64,000 nucleotides of DNA. Origin: Roseovarius aestuariivivens. GTDB taxonomy: Bacteria; Pseudomonadota; Alphaproteobacteria; Rhodobacterales; Rhodobacteraceae. The position numbers and the translations under genes are program-made. This document shows positions 15,518 through 24,595 of this stretch, one piece after another. The stretch's first letter is position 1; each line of letters starts with the position of its first letter. The notes below the pieces were generated by a model, which saw nothing but the letters and a program-made list of their open reading frames with translations, did no database searches and was not told where the DNA came from. The DNA lies in assembly GCF_004761875.1 (NCBI RefSeq), contig NZ_SJEY01000007.1:1-64000 (forward strand). The letters are read 5' to 3'.

Positions 15518-18500
15518 GTGGACAGTCTGGCACGTTTCGGCATCGCCAAGTCCCGCTTTACCATACTTGTGATGATCGGCCTTCTGCTGATCGGGACGTT
15601 GTCCTATCTGGCACTGCCGAAACGGGAAAATCCGGCCATCACGATCCGTACCGTGATCGTGGCGGCGCAGTTTCCGGGTATGTCGCCTGAGCGCGTGGAA
15701 AGCCTGATCGCCATTCCGCTGGAGCGTGCGGCGCGCGAGATCGGAGAGGTCGAGGATATCTCGACGCTCGTCACGACGGGACGCGCGCAACTTAATGTCG
15801 TGGTCCGCGACAGCATTCCCTCGGAAGATCTCGATCAGGTGTTCACGGATATCCGTACCCGGATGGAGGACGCGGCCACGGATCTGCCGGAGGGCACATT
15901 AGGGCCCTTCGTGAACACCAATTATGGCGATGTGGCGATTGCGACCGTCGCGGTGACTGGGGACGGATTCTCCATGTCCGAAATCGAGGATGCGGCAGAA
16001 GACCTGCAGACTGGACTTTACCGGATCGACGGCATCACAAAGGTCAGTCTTTCGGGCGTTCAGGAAGAACGTATCTGGCTCGAGATCGATAGCCGCCGGC
16101 TGGCCGCGATCGGGGTGCAATTGCCGACACTGTTGCAGGACCTTGACGCGCAGAACGTTATCCTTCCCGCCGGACGCATCGAAGCGGATGGGACAAACAT
16201 CGTTCTCGAAGCGAATGGCAATCTTGGTTCGCTCGCCGATATAGGGGCCGTTCTTACGCAGTTGCCGGGCGGCGAAATCGTGCGTCTCGAAGACCTGATG
16301 ATCGTCCGGCGGGGATATGTCGACCCGCCAGCGCAGCCGGTCTATTTCGATGGTCAGCCTGCCATTCTCGTGAGTGTCGAGATGTCAGAAGATCGGGACA
16401 TACAAAAGATCGGCCGGACGCTCCGGTCGGAGATCCGGGCGCTCGAGCAGACCCAGCCCATCGGCATCGCCTACAACATTTCCACCTTTCAAGAGACAAA
16501 CGTTACCGTTTCGATCAACGGCGCCCTGTCGAACGTGGCGCAGACATTCGGCGTCGTCCTCATCGTGATGATGATCTTTCTTGGACCGCGCGCCGCCTTG
16601 GTGATCGCGAGTATCGTCCCGTTTACCGTGACTTTCGCGCTCCTTGGCATGTCGCAATGGGGCATCGATCTCGAACAGATCTCGATTGCGGCAGTTATCA
16701 TCTCGCTGGGGCTTCTCGTGGACAATGGGCTTGTGGTCGTCGAGGATATCGACCGGCGGATCAAGGCGGGGGCGTCCCCCGCCGAAGCGGCGATGGCGGC
16801 GAGCGGGCAGTTTTTCATTCCGCTGGCCGTCGCATCCGTGACGACGGTTTCGGCCTTCCTGCCCATGCTCATTCTCGAAGGGACAACGGGCGAGTTCGCA
16901 TTCTCACTCGGTGCTGTCGTCGCGCTGATGCTGGCCGGATCCTGGCTTACGGCGCACTATATTTTGCCCTTTCTCGCCGCTGCCATCCTTCGCCCCACGA
17001 GAGACGCCAAGCCGGGACCAAACCGCCTGGAGCGCGCCTACGGTGCTCTTGTCCGCCGGAGCCTGAACCTTGCGCTTCCGATTGCGGCGGTATGCTACCT
17101 GCTTGTCGCGTTGGGCATCTCAACTTTCGGCGGCCTCAAGTCCGAAATGTTCCCCTTGTCGGAGCGGGCGGAGTTTCTGGTGTATGTCGACCTTCCGAAG
17201 GGAAGCGCTATCACAGCAACGCGTGACGAGGCTCTGCGGATCGATGCGTGGCTTCGCGATCCCGAGTCGAATCCGGAAGTCACCGACACGACACTGTTTG
17301 TCGGGCATGGAGGGCCGAGGTTTTACCTGGCGCTTTCTCCCGCCGACACCGACCCCGCAAGCGCCTTCTTTGTCGTCAATGCAAAAAGCTACGAAGGTGC
17401 TGTCGCAGCGGCCGAGCGGACCCGCCGCCACCTTATTGAGAACCATCCGGCGGTTCGCGCAAGGGTGACCCGCCTTTCCATGGGCGGCAGCGAGTCCGGC
17501 ATCGTCGAGGTCCGGATCACCGGACCGGATGCCGACGTACTTCTATCCGCCGCTCGCAGAATAGAGGCCGGGTTCGACACTGTGCCGGGTCTTGTGCTGA
17601 ACAGCAATGACTGGGGTAACAAGAACATCACGGTTGGAATCGACATCCTGCAGGAGAAGGCCCGCGAACTGGGTGTGACCTCGCGCGACATCTCCAACGT
17701 CATGCAGGCCTACTTCTCGGGGGTCGAATATTCAGTGTTCCGGGAAGGGTCAGACCAGATCCCCATCGTCGTCAGGGCCGAGGCCAGCTTTCGCGACAGT
17801 CTCGAGGATCTCGCAAACCTGACCATCCCGACCGATCACGGCATTGTTTCGCTGGACCAGGTCGCCCGCTTCCAGCCACGGCTCGATCTTTCACAGCTCC
17901 GGCGCGAGAACCAGGTGCGCCAGATAACAGTTTCCGCGAAGAGCGAAACGCTTGCGGCGTCCGAGGTCGAGGAGATGATCAGACCGGTGGTTGCAGACCT
18001 GGATCTCGGTGCCCAGTACGACATCGCCTTCGGCGGTGAGAGCGCCGACTCGGCGGAGGCAAACGCAGATCTTCTTGGCGGGATGCCCTATGCCCTGGTC
18101 GTCATGATCGCGGCGCTTATGTTCCAGTTCAATTCGGCGCGGCGGGTCGCAATCACATTTTTGACGATCCCTATGATTCTGGTCGGTGCGCCGCTGGCGC
18201 TCCTTGTGACGGGCCAGCCGCTTTCGTTTTTCGGCATTCTCGGGCTGATCTCGCTCATGGGCATAATCATCAACAATGCAATCGTCCTGATTGATCAGAT
18301 CGATACGGAGCGTCAGATCCAGTCGCTCAGGGAGGCGATCGTCACGGCGGCCATGAAGCGTTTGAATCCGGTCCTGTTAACATCCCTGACGACCGTTCTT
18401 GGCCTCATCCCCATGGCCCTGTTCGGAGGCGCGCTTTTCGAACCGATGGCCGCCTTGATGATTGGCGGGCTGGTGCTGGCCTCACCCCTGACACTGATAT

Positions 18501-18565
18501 TCGTTCCACCAATTTACCGGCTGTTCTTCGCGCATGAGACGGACCCTTCGCCGGCACACCCATAG
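15518..18565 (+). CDS. RND multidrug efflux pump, inner-membrane subunit (HAE1/AcrB-like)
   Basis: 1015 residues with the two-fold RND layout: TM1 at the N-terminus, a large periplasmic loop, a TM cluster around 335-480, a second loop and TM cluster to the C-terminus. The proton-relay segment reads GLLVDNGLVVVED: Asp402 is kept but the second Asp of AcrB is Asn403, as in many HAE1 paralogues. It starts with GTG. The adaptor gene ends 4 bp upstream. With no outer-membrane factor in the operon it likely shares a TolC elsewhere. Substrates cannot be read; drugs or toxic small molecules are typical. Confidence 0.9.
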   Translation: MDSLARFGIAKSRFTILVMIGLLLIGTLSYLALPKRENPAITIRTVIVAAQFPGMSPERVESLIAIPLERAAREIGEVEDISTLVTTGRAQLNVVVRDSIPSEDLDQVFTDIRTRMEDAATDLPEGTLGPFVNTNYGDVAIATVAVTGDGFSMSEIEDAAEDLQTGLYRIDGITKVSLSGVQEERIWLEIDSRRLAAIGVQLPTLLQDLDAQNVILPAGRIEADGTNIVLEANGNLGSLADIGAVLTQLPGGEIVRLEDLMIVRRGYVDPPAQPVYFDGQPAILVSVEMSEDRDIQKIGRTLRSEIRALEQTQPIGIAYNISTFQETNVTVSINGALSNVAQTFGVVLIVMMIFLGPRAALVIASIVPFTVTFALLGMSQWGIDLEQISIAAVIISLGLLVDNGLVVVEDIDRRIKAGASPAEAAMAASGQFFIPLAVASVTTVSAFLPMLILEGTTGEFAFSLGAVVALMLAGSWLTAHYILPFLAAAILRPTRDAKPGPNRLERAYGALVRRSLNLALPIAAVCYLLVALGISTFGGLKSEMFPLSERAEFLVYVDLPKGSAITATRDEALRIDAWLRDPESNPEVTDTTLFVGHGGPRFYLALSPADTDPASAFFVVNAKSYEGAVAAAERTRRHLIENHPAVRARVTRLSMGGSESGIVEVRITGPDADVLLSAARRIEAGFDTVPGLVLNSNDWGNKNITVGIDILQEKARELGVTSRDISNVMQAYFSGVEYSVFREGSDQIPIVVRAEASFRDSLEDLANLTIPTDHGIVSLDQVARFQPRLDLSQLRRENQVRQITVSAKSETLAASEVEEMIRPVVADLDLGAQYDIAFGGESADSAEANADLLGGMPYALVVMIAALMFQFNSARRVAITFLTIPMILVGAPLALLVTGQPLSFFGILGLISLMGIIINNAIVLIDQIDTERQIQSLREAIVTAAMKRLNPVLLTSLTTVLGLIPMALFGGALFEPMAALMIGGLVLASPLTLIFVPPIYRLFFAHETDPSPAHP

Positions 18566-18991
18566 CGAGGATGAGTATGACTGTGGCCCTGCAGGGCGCA
18601 CTCCGGCGGGTAATGATCCTGATCTGTGCAGCTCTCGAACGTGTTCTTGCCACAGTATTCAATTCCGAACTCCGCAAACGGAAACTATCCGCGGATTAGG
18701 TGATCATTGCTCAAATTTTCCTGCTGACCCGAAAGAAAACACGCGGCCGCTTTTCCGCATCAAACCTGTTTCACCCCTGGCCAGTCGGCGGCGAGTGGGA
18801 CACACCTTCTCCCAGCGTTTGACCTGCCCGCGTCGCGCGATGCAGGCCGGCTGAGCGCAAACCGAACCGTTGCAATGCGGCGCGAACCGTGTACATCCAA
18901 CCGTGCGTCACCGTCGTTTTTCATCCCGGTTTCCTTTTGTACACGGGCGCAATTCGGTCTGATTTAGTTTTCTAGAACACGGAAATCCCAC
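18566..18991. other. 426-bp gap with no recognisable gene
   Basis: I see no coding frame with family features or a Shine-Dalgarno, no clear terminator after the RND gene and no RNA gene. The last 60 bp are more AT-rich and probably hold the DedA promoter. Confidence 0.5.
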
Positions 18992-19558
18992 ATGTCCGCC
19001 TGGTTGGAGAACATCGTCGAGTCATATGGGACGCTGGCGGTCTTCGTTGGAACAACGCTGGAGGGAGAGGCCGTGGCGATTGCCGGCGGCGTCATGGCGC
19101 ACAGAGAGCATCTGTCTTTCTGGCCGGTTGCTCTTGCCGCTGCGGCCGGTGGATACCTTTCGGATGTGATCATCTACGGGCTCGGGCGCAGGTACAAGGA
19201 TTCCAGCCGCGTTCAGAGCGTGCTCGAGCATCACAAGGTCGCGGGAATTGTCGCCAAGCTATCGCTTAATCTGGTTCTTTTCGCCCTGATCTTTCGCTTC
19301 ATTCCGGGCATGCGAACCGCTGGGCCCGTGGCGCTGGCCACGCTTGGCATGCCGCCACTCAACTACTGTTTCCTGACAGGGGCGGCGGCCCTGGTCTGGG
19401 GGGTCACGGGCGTCATGCTGGGGTATTTCATGGGGCACACGATCGAGGTGATCTTCGGCGAACTCCACCGTATCGAGCACGCCTTGATCGGCCCTGCCAT
19501 CGCCGCGCTGGTCGTGGGCATTGCGGTCTATCTCTGGCGGCGGCCTCGGCGCGGTTAG
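18992..19558 (+). CDS. DedA-family (SNARE-associated) membrane protein
   Basis: 188 residues with the DedA layout: an N-terminal re-entrant motif around residues 20-30 (GTTLEGEAVAIAGG), then the conserved RFIPGMRTAGPVALATLGMP and C-terminal helices (GVMLGYFMGHTIE and a final TM). Some DedA proteins act as undecaprenyl-phosphate or phospholipid flippases and support membrane potential and stress resistance. It appears monocistronic, with 231 bp to the next gene. Confidence 0.88.
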   Translation: MSAWLENIVESYGTLAVFVGTTLEGEAVAIAGGVMAHREHLSFWPVALAAAAGGYLSDVIIYGLGRRYKDSSRVQSVLEHHKVAGIVAKLSLNLVLFALIFRFIPGMRTAGPVALATLGMPPLNYCFLTGAAALVWGVTGVMLGYFMGHTIEVIFGELHRIEHALIGPAIAALVVGIAVYLWRRPRRG

Positions 19559-19789
19559 GCTTTTCTGTCTTGATCTACGGATGGACGCGTGTCCATCTGC
19601 GCGGAAATCATCCGTTGCTGAAGAGACAGGGTCGACTTTTGGTCAGCCTGCGCAATACTGGGCCGATGGGCCAAATCTGGTCCGGTCACCGGCACCCGGG
19701 CACGGAAATTGCCGATGGCGGTCGGACATGATCGGGTGCGCGGTGCTACCCTTGCCGGCACCGGGATAGATACGAGAAAGGAAACCAAG

Positions 19790-20101
19790 ATGACCGATGG
19801 CTCTCGAAACGTGGGGCGTGACGATGTCGAAAAACAGTTCCAGGTCATTCGCGAGGACATCACGACCCTTTCCAAGCTTTTGCGCGAGATCGGAGAGGCC
19901 AAGGCCGGCGAGGCACGCGAGGCCGCTTTGGCCGAGGCGAACGAGCTTTTGGAACGGTCGCGGTCCGCCCTTGATGACGGGCGTCTCAAAGCCAAGGCCG
20001 CGACCGAAACGATCGAAGATCATATCAGGACCAAGCCGTTGCAGTCGGCGATGATTGCACTCGGCGTCGGTTTCCTGGTCGGCGTTCTGACGCGACGCTG
20101 A
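19790..20101 (+). CDS. DUF883 (ElaB/YqjD)-like membrane-anchored protein
   Basis: 103 residues: a long charged amphipathic helix (about 10-80, rich in Glu/Ala/Lys/Arg) and a single C-terminal TM (MIALGVGFLVGVLT) ending in RR. This matches ElaB/YqjD-type proteins that tether ribosomes or other partners to the inner membrane in stationary phase. The ATG at 19790 has AAAGGA upstream and was preferred to the longer frame. The next gene, 8 bp downstream, encodes a YqjE/holin-like protein, the usual partner. Confidence 0.8.
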   Translation: MTDGSRNVGRDDVEKQFQVIREDITTLSKLLREIGEAKAGEAREAALAEANELLERSRSALDDGRLKAKAATETIEDHIRTKPLQSAMIALGVGFLVGVLTRR

Positions 20102-20109
20102 GGTCAGAG

Positions 20110-20532
20110 ATGCTGGAAAAATTGATCGGAACCCTGATTCAATCGCAGTTCGGAAATGTGCGTCGACGGGCGGCGGGCGTAGTGGTCGAGGGCGCGGCAC
20201 TTGGCATGCTGGGTCTGGCCATCGCCCTTCTTTTCCTCGGATCATTTTTCTGGCTGGCGATCAGGGTTGAGGCCTGGATAGCCGCGTTCATTCTTGCGGG
20301 CGTTGCCCTGCTCATCGCGCTGATCCTCATGCTGGTGGGCCGGTTTATGATGAAACGCCAGCGGTCGGGCACCAGGGATCAGGCGGCGGCTGACCTCGAT
20401 GTGCTGAGCCTATTGTCGCAAGCGCGGGGCGGCGGAGATGACGCGAAACATGGAACGGAAGAACCCGGGCCGGCCCTTGTCGGCGCTGCCTTGGCGGCGG
20501 GCGTCTTGCTGGGACGGTCGTTCAAGCGATAG
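20110..20532 (+). CDS. Phage-holin-like / YqjE-type membrane protein
   Basis: 140 residues with two strong TM helices (about 28-52 and 58-80), a charged loop and a third weakly hydrophobic segment near the C-terminus (ALVGAALAAGVLLG). It follows the DUF883 gene by 8 bp, the standard yqjD-yqjE-like pairing. A role in the membrane during stationary phase or stress is likely; no enzymatic motif is seen. Confidence 0.7.
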   Translation: MLEKLIGTLIQSQFGNVRRRAAGVVVEGAALGMLGLAIALLFLGSFFWLAIRVEAWIAAFILAGVALLIALILMLVGRFMMKRQRSGTRDQAAADLDVLSLLSQARGGGDDAKHGTEEPGPALVGAALAAGVLLGRSFKR

Positions 20533-20669
20533 CGCACTGCCGATGACGCAATCGGAACATCATCCGACGCGCCGTGACGCGGGCAGCGTCAGCCCTCGTG
20601 GTCTCAGGTCGGGTTTGGCGGATGCGACACTGGTTTTGCCCGGGGCTCGACAGGTGTAAGTAAGACGCG

Positions 20670-23384
20670 ATGCATGACGACATCCTCGACGTACGCGACA
20701 TTGACGCGCTGATCGCATCGCACCGGCTGAACGAGGCGCTGGCGGCGCTGAAAGCGGCCCTGGCCGCGCAGCCCCGGCATCTGCCCTTCGTTACCAAGCA
20801 GGCCGAGATATTGCGGCGGCTGGGTCGGCCCGCGGTGGCCGTGGCGCTGCTCAAGGGCGCGCTGGAAAAGGCCCCGGACGCGCTGGCGCTGCGCGATGCG
20901 CTGGCCACCTGCCTGCGCCAGAGCGGCAAAAGCACGCAAAGTCTGGCCGTATGCGAAGAAACGCTGGCCCTTCATCCAGGACACATTCCGGCGGTGATGG
21001 CGCGGATCGACGCCTTGATCGCGGCCTACCGGCTTGACGAGGCGCTTGTGGCCGCCAAGGCGGCGCGGGCCGCGCAGCCCCGGCATCTGCCTTTCACGGC
21101 AAAAGAGGCCGAAGTGCTGAGGCGGCTGGCCCGACCTGTCGAAGCTGTCGTGTTGCTTGAGCGCGCGCTTGAAAAGACACCCGGCGAGCTGGTGCTGCGC
21201 GATGCGCTGGCCACCTGCCTGCGCCAGAGCGGTGAAAGCGCGCGCAGCCTGGCCGTAAGCGAGGCGACGCTTGCCCTTGATCCGGGACACATCCCGGCGG
21301 CGATGGCGCGGATCGACGCCCTGATCGCATCGCACCGGCTGCAAGAGGCGCTGGCGGCCGTGCAGGCGGCGCGGGCCGAAAAGGCCGGACATCTGCCCTT
21401 CGTCGCCAAACAGGCCGAGGTGCTCCGACGGCTGGGCAGGCCCGCCGACGCTGTCGCGCTGCTTGAGCGCGCGCTTGAGAAAGCCCCAGACGCGCTGGCG
21501 CTGCGCGACGCACTGGCCATCTGCCTGCGCCAGACCGGCGAGACCGCGCGCAGCCTTGCCCTGAGCGAGGAGACGCTGGCCAGCTTTCCCGAACACAGAC
21601 CGGCGGCGATGGCGCGGGTCGACGCGCTGATCGCGTTGGGGGATCAAGCCGGGCTGGAAGAGCTTGCCGCCTCCATCATGGCCGAGCCTGCCACCGGAAA
21701 GCACGACCCGTCGAAGCATGTGTCGGACGCGCTGATCCTCGTCCGGGTCTTGTCCGCGCTGCGCTCGGACAACGAGGTGCAGCTTCTCAAAGACGCCGCC
21801 GGACGTCTGAATTCGGCCGCGCGCATTCTGCCGCCGGATGCGCTTTGGCGGATCTATCTGCGCGCCGATCAGCTGGGCTTCGGCGCATCATACCGCGCGC
21901 TTCTTTCCGATCTCTTGGGCCGGGACAGGCTGCCACTGGGCGTTTGCATTGGCATTACAGAAGAACTCTATCGCAATGGAAGCGCGGAGTGGCAACGCAT
22001 CGCGGCGCGTCTGAAACACCATCTGACGCCCTTGGAACACTGGCATTTTCGGCTAGTCTGCATCGAAATCGCGGAGGGCGCAGAGGCCGCGCTGACCGCG
22101 CGCCGCACCGGGCACCGACAAGGCAAACCGCAGGAGACGCTTTTGCTTCAACGTCTGCTGATGCTGACCGGGCGGCTGCGTCTTGCATCGCGCTACCTGA
22201 GACGCGCCTGCCGAAGGTGGCCGTGGCACCCGGGCATCTTCCAGGCCTATCTTTCCATGCTGATCCGGGCCGGGGCGCTTGAGGAATTGCACAGCGCGCT
22301 GCATGGGGATCGCCCACCGAGCCTCGATTTCAGGATCGCCGCCGCCTGCGCGTGGAGCGAGATCGGGGATCTTCCGGCGGCCGAGGCGATCATCCACGGG
22401 ATCAAAGACCGACAGCAAAGAAACCGGCTGGATCTTATCCTGCTGAGCCACTACCTGCGCCGCGGAGAGATTGACCGGGCCGACACCCTGTCCGAGCGGG
22501 TCCGGGAAGCGCTTCCGCGCCGCTCGGTCCTGCAGTCGGGGCCGACGATCAACGGCCTGCTGCAATTCGACGTGGAACTTGCGCGCCGCGACGGCAAAAG
22601 CGCCGATGCGCGGACATACCTTTCGCAAGCCGGCGCCGAGATCGAGACGTGGTGCCGGGCCAATCCCGACGGTGGATCCCAGGCGCGGTCGGATGTGCCG
22701 CCTCAGGTGATGCAATACTGGGATGCGCCGCAGCCACCCGATGACATCGCCGCGCTGATCGAGGGATGGCGGCAGGCCCCCGGCGTCGCCCATCACCGGG
22801 CCGATCGGCGCGAGGCCATGACCTGGCTCGAGGCGCAGCTTGGACTGGACTGGGTCAAGGCGCTGCGTGCGGCGCGCTCTCCCGCCGAGCAAAGCGACTA
22901 TTTCCGACTTGCCTGGCTGATGCTGGAAGGCGGGCTTTATGTCGACTGCGATGACCGGCTGATCGGCGACCTGCAAAGCGTATTCAGTAAGACGCGTGGC
23001 CTGACGGTCTTTATCGAACCGCGCGGGGCGATTTCGAACAACATCGTTTTCGCGCCGCCGATGCATCCCGCTATCGTCTGGGCGGCCCATGCCGCCCGCC
23101 GCGCCTTGCTGGAGCGTCACAGCGACAACACCTGGCTGAAGACGGGTCCAGGTCTGTTGACGCGCGCGGTGGCTTGGTACCTCAAGGAAGGTACGGAAGG
23201 ACCACGCGACATTCGCATCCTGCCGCGCCACGTTCTGGGGTCATGGGTGCAGGTGCACGTACCCTTGCCCTACAAGAGGACCTCGAATTACTGGAACGCC
23301 GCCGAGAGGGGGGCGGGGTCGACCGCTACTCTTCTGGAACTTGCGCCGTCTCTGCTCAAAGGCGGACCCGCGCCAGCCGCATAA
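20670..23384 (+). CDS. TPR-repeat protein fused to a GT32-like glycosyltransferase
   Basis: 904 residues. The first 330 or so are helical repeats of TPR type arranged as a 102-residue super-repeat (three full copies and the start of a fourth). The middle (about 330-670) is further helical repeat. The last 230 form a sugar-transferase domain with PPQVMQYWDAPQPPDDI, then SDYFRLAWLMLEGGLYVDCDD (DxD at about 757-763), as in the Gly_transf_sug/GT32 group. It probably transfers a sugar from a nucleotide-sugar to a surface glycan or protein, with the TPR part binding the acceptor or a partner. It has no signal peptide and stands apart from other polysaccharide genes. Confidence 0.8.
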   Translation: MHDDILDVRDIDALIASHRLNEALAALKAALAAQPRHLPFVTKQAEILRRLGRPAVAVALLKGALEKAPDALALRDALATCLRQSGKSTQSLAVCEETLALHPGHIPAVMARIDALIAAYRLDEALVAAKAARAAQPRHLPFTAKEAEVLRRLARPVEAVVLLERALEKTPGELVLRDALATCLRQSGESARSLAVSEATLALDPGHIPAAMARIDALIASHRLQEALAAVQAARAEKAGHLPFVAKQAEVLRRLGRPADAVALLERALEKAPDALALRDALAICLRQTGETARSLALSEETLASFPEHRPAAMARVDALIALGDQAGLEELAASIMAEPATGKHDPSKHVSDALILVRVLSALRSDNEVQLLKDAAGRLNSAARILPPDALWRIYLRADQLGFGASYRALLSDLLGRDRLPLGVCIGITEELYRNGSAEWQRIAARLKHHLTPLEHWHFRLVCIEIAEGAEAALTARRTGHRQGKPQETLLLQRLLMLTGRLRLASRYLRRACRRWPWHPGIFQAYLSMLIRAGALEELHSALHGDRPPSLDFRIAAACAWSEIGDLPAAEAIIHGIKDRQQRNRLDLILLSHYLRRGEIDRADTLSERVREALPRRSVLQSGPTINGLLQFDVELARRDGKSADARTYLSQAGAEIETWCRANPDGGSQARSDVPPQVMQYWDAPQPPDDIAALIEGWRQAPGVAHHRADRREAMTWLEAQLGLDWVKALRAARSPAEQSDYFRLAWLMLEGGLYVDCDDRLIGDLQSVFSKTRGLTVFIEPRGAISNNIVFAPPMHPAIVWAAHAARRALLERHSDNTWLKTGPGLLTRAVAWYLKEGTEGPRDIRILPRHVLGSWVQVHVPLPYKRTSNYWNAAERGAGSTATLLELAPSLLKGGPAPAA
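20700..21647 (+). repeat. Tandem 306-bp coding repeat (102 residues) inside the TPR-glycosyltransferase
   Basis: Repeat units begin at 20700, 21006, 21312 and 21618, each with the codons for I/V-D-A-L-I-A. Exactly 306 bp separates every start. Units are highly similar at DNA level, for example CTGCGCCAGAG recurs at the same offset. This points to recent internal duplication and a chance of length variation by recombination. Confidence 0.9.
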
Positions 23385-23413
23385 GAATGCCGGCGCGGGT
23401 CTTGTTCAGGCAG

Positions 23414-24343
23414 TCAGGCCGCGCCGCGGCGGGCGAGGAACGCGCGTGTTTCGACGGTGATGTCCTCGGCGAGGTCCGAGATCCCGAAGCGCGCCCGTAG
23501 AGCGTCGGGCAGTTGTCGGCGCGAGGAGACCCGGGGCAGCGGCATCTCGGCGATCACCGGCTCGTCGCCGTAAAGTGCCAGATACTCGGCGTGATTGTCG
23601 AAGGCCCGGCGGCCGATGTAATCGATATAGGTCTCGGCCGGAGCGCCGTTGGCGAGGATCACGTCATGGTTTTCCGTCTCTACATGGTAGTAGGTCACGC
23701 GCTCGGGCAGGCTGTCGCGCGGATCGAGCGTGATCGTGGTTCCGTTAACCAATGCGCCTGCATTGATTGCGAGACCGTCGAGAACCAGCGCGTGATCGGC
23801 GGTCAGCACAAGGTCGCTATGCGGCACGCCGGCCCCGAGCGCGTCCGCGGCCACGCGCACCGGCTCGAACCGCTCGGCGGGCGTAAATAGCTTGTGCACG
23901 GTCTGTCGGCCAATCCATTTGACGGGGACATCGCGCCCGTCCTCGGTCATCACCACGTCGCCGATCTGGAGGGTCTCGACCGCACGCTCTCCGTCGCGCG
24001 TGGCGATAAGCGTGCCGGCGGCGAAACACAGGGTGTAGTCCTGATTGACGATGCTCGGGAACGGGTCGCCGACGGTGTAGGTGTTATCCGTGAACAGGAG
24101 GAACGAGCTGTTCGACGTCACGATGATCTCGTTACTGGTTCCGGATGTGCCCAGGTACGTCGATTGGGGGATGGTGAAGCTGTTATTGCCGTCTTCAAAA
24201 ATGACCAGCTCGTTGGTGGTCAAAACGCCATCGACGGTGCCCTGCTCGACCACGCGGTAGGGACCGGGCGGGAACGCTGCGCCGACATCGGCGATGTTGC
24301 CCGACCCATCAGAGGTGTACACGTTCAGGAAGGAAAAAGGCAT
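23414..24343 (-). CDS. Stand-alone Hint (Hedgehog/intein)-domain protein
   Basis: 309 residues. A short N-terminal domain (about 1-100, beta-rich, many Gly/Asn/Thr) is followed by a Hint domain starting at Cys106 (CFAAGTLIATRDGERAVETL). Later parts, VLTADHALVLDGL and YYHVETENHDVILANG, carry the His/Asn positions of self-splicing folds. Such Hint_2 proteins are frequent in Rhodobacterales but their function is not settled. Self-cleavage to release or link the N-terminal domain is possible. The ATG at 24343 has AGGAG 5 nt upstream; the frame to 24361 was rejected. Confidence 0.85.
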   Translation of the reverse strand: MPFSFLNVYTSDGSGNIADVGAAFPPGPYRVVEQGTVDGVLTTNELVIFEDGNNSFTIPQSTYLGTSGTSNEIIVTSNSSFLLFTDNTYTVGDPFPSIVNQDYTLCFAAGTLIATRDGERAVETLQIGDVVMTEDGRDVPVKWIGRQTVHKLFTPAERFEPVRVAADALGAGVPHSDLVLTADHALVLDGLAINAGALVNGTTITLDPRDSLPERVTYYHVETENHDVILANGAPAETYIDYIGRRAFDNHAEYLALYGDEPVIAEMPLPRVSSRRQLPDALRARFGISDLAEDITVETRAFLARRGAA

Positions 24344-24595
24344 GAAGGCTCCTGCTGTCATTTTCTTAGGATGTGTTCTTTATTACTGGCAACGCGGAAG
24401 TTTCGGCCAGCTTACCAAAGCTGTGCTTGCTCGACAGTAATATGGAAGTGGCAGTCGTGCCATCGAAATTGCAGGTTCCGGGCCTCGAAGATCCCTTATT
24501 TCGGGCCCGTGCGCTCGTTTCTTGGTCAGACGCAGCTCCGTCATTGAGTAGAGACGGTGCAAGTTCTCGATGCTTCCAAGTCGCCTCCTGCGGGC

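Noticed and set aside
20700-21647. Regular repeats as a possible CRISPR array
   Set aside because: The 306-bp period is in frame and codes for TPR helices; there are no short repeats with unique spacers.
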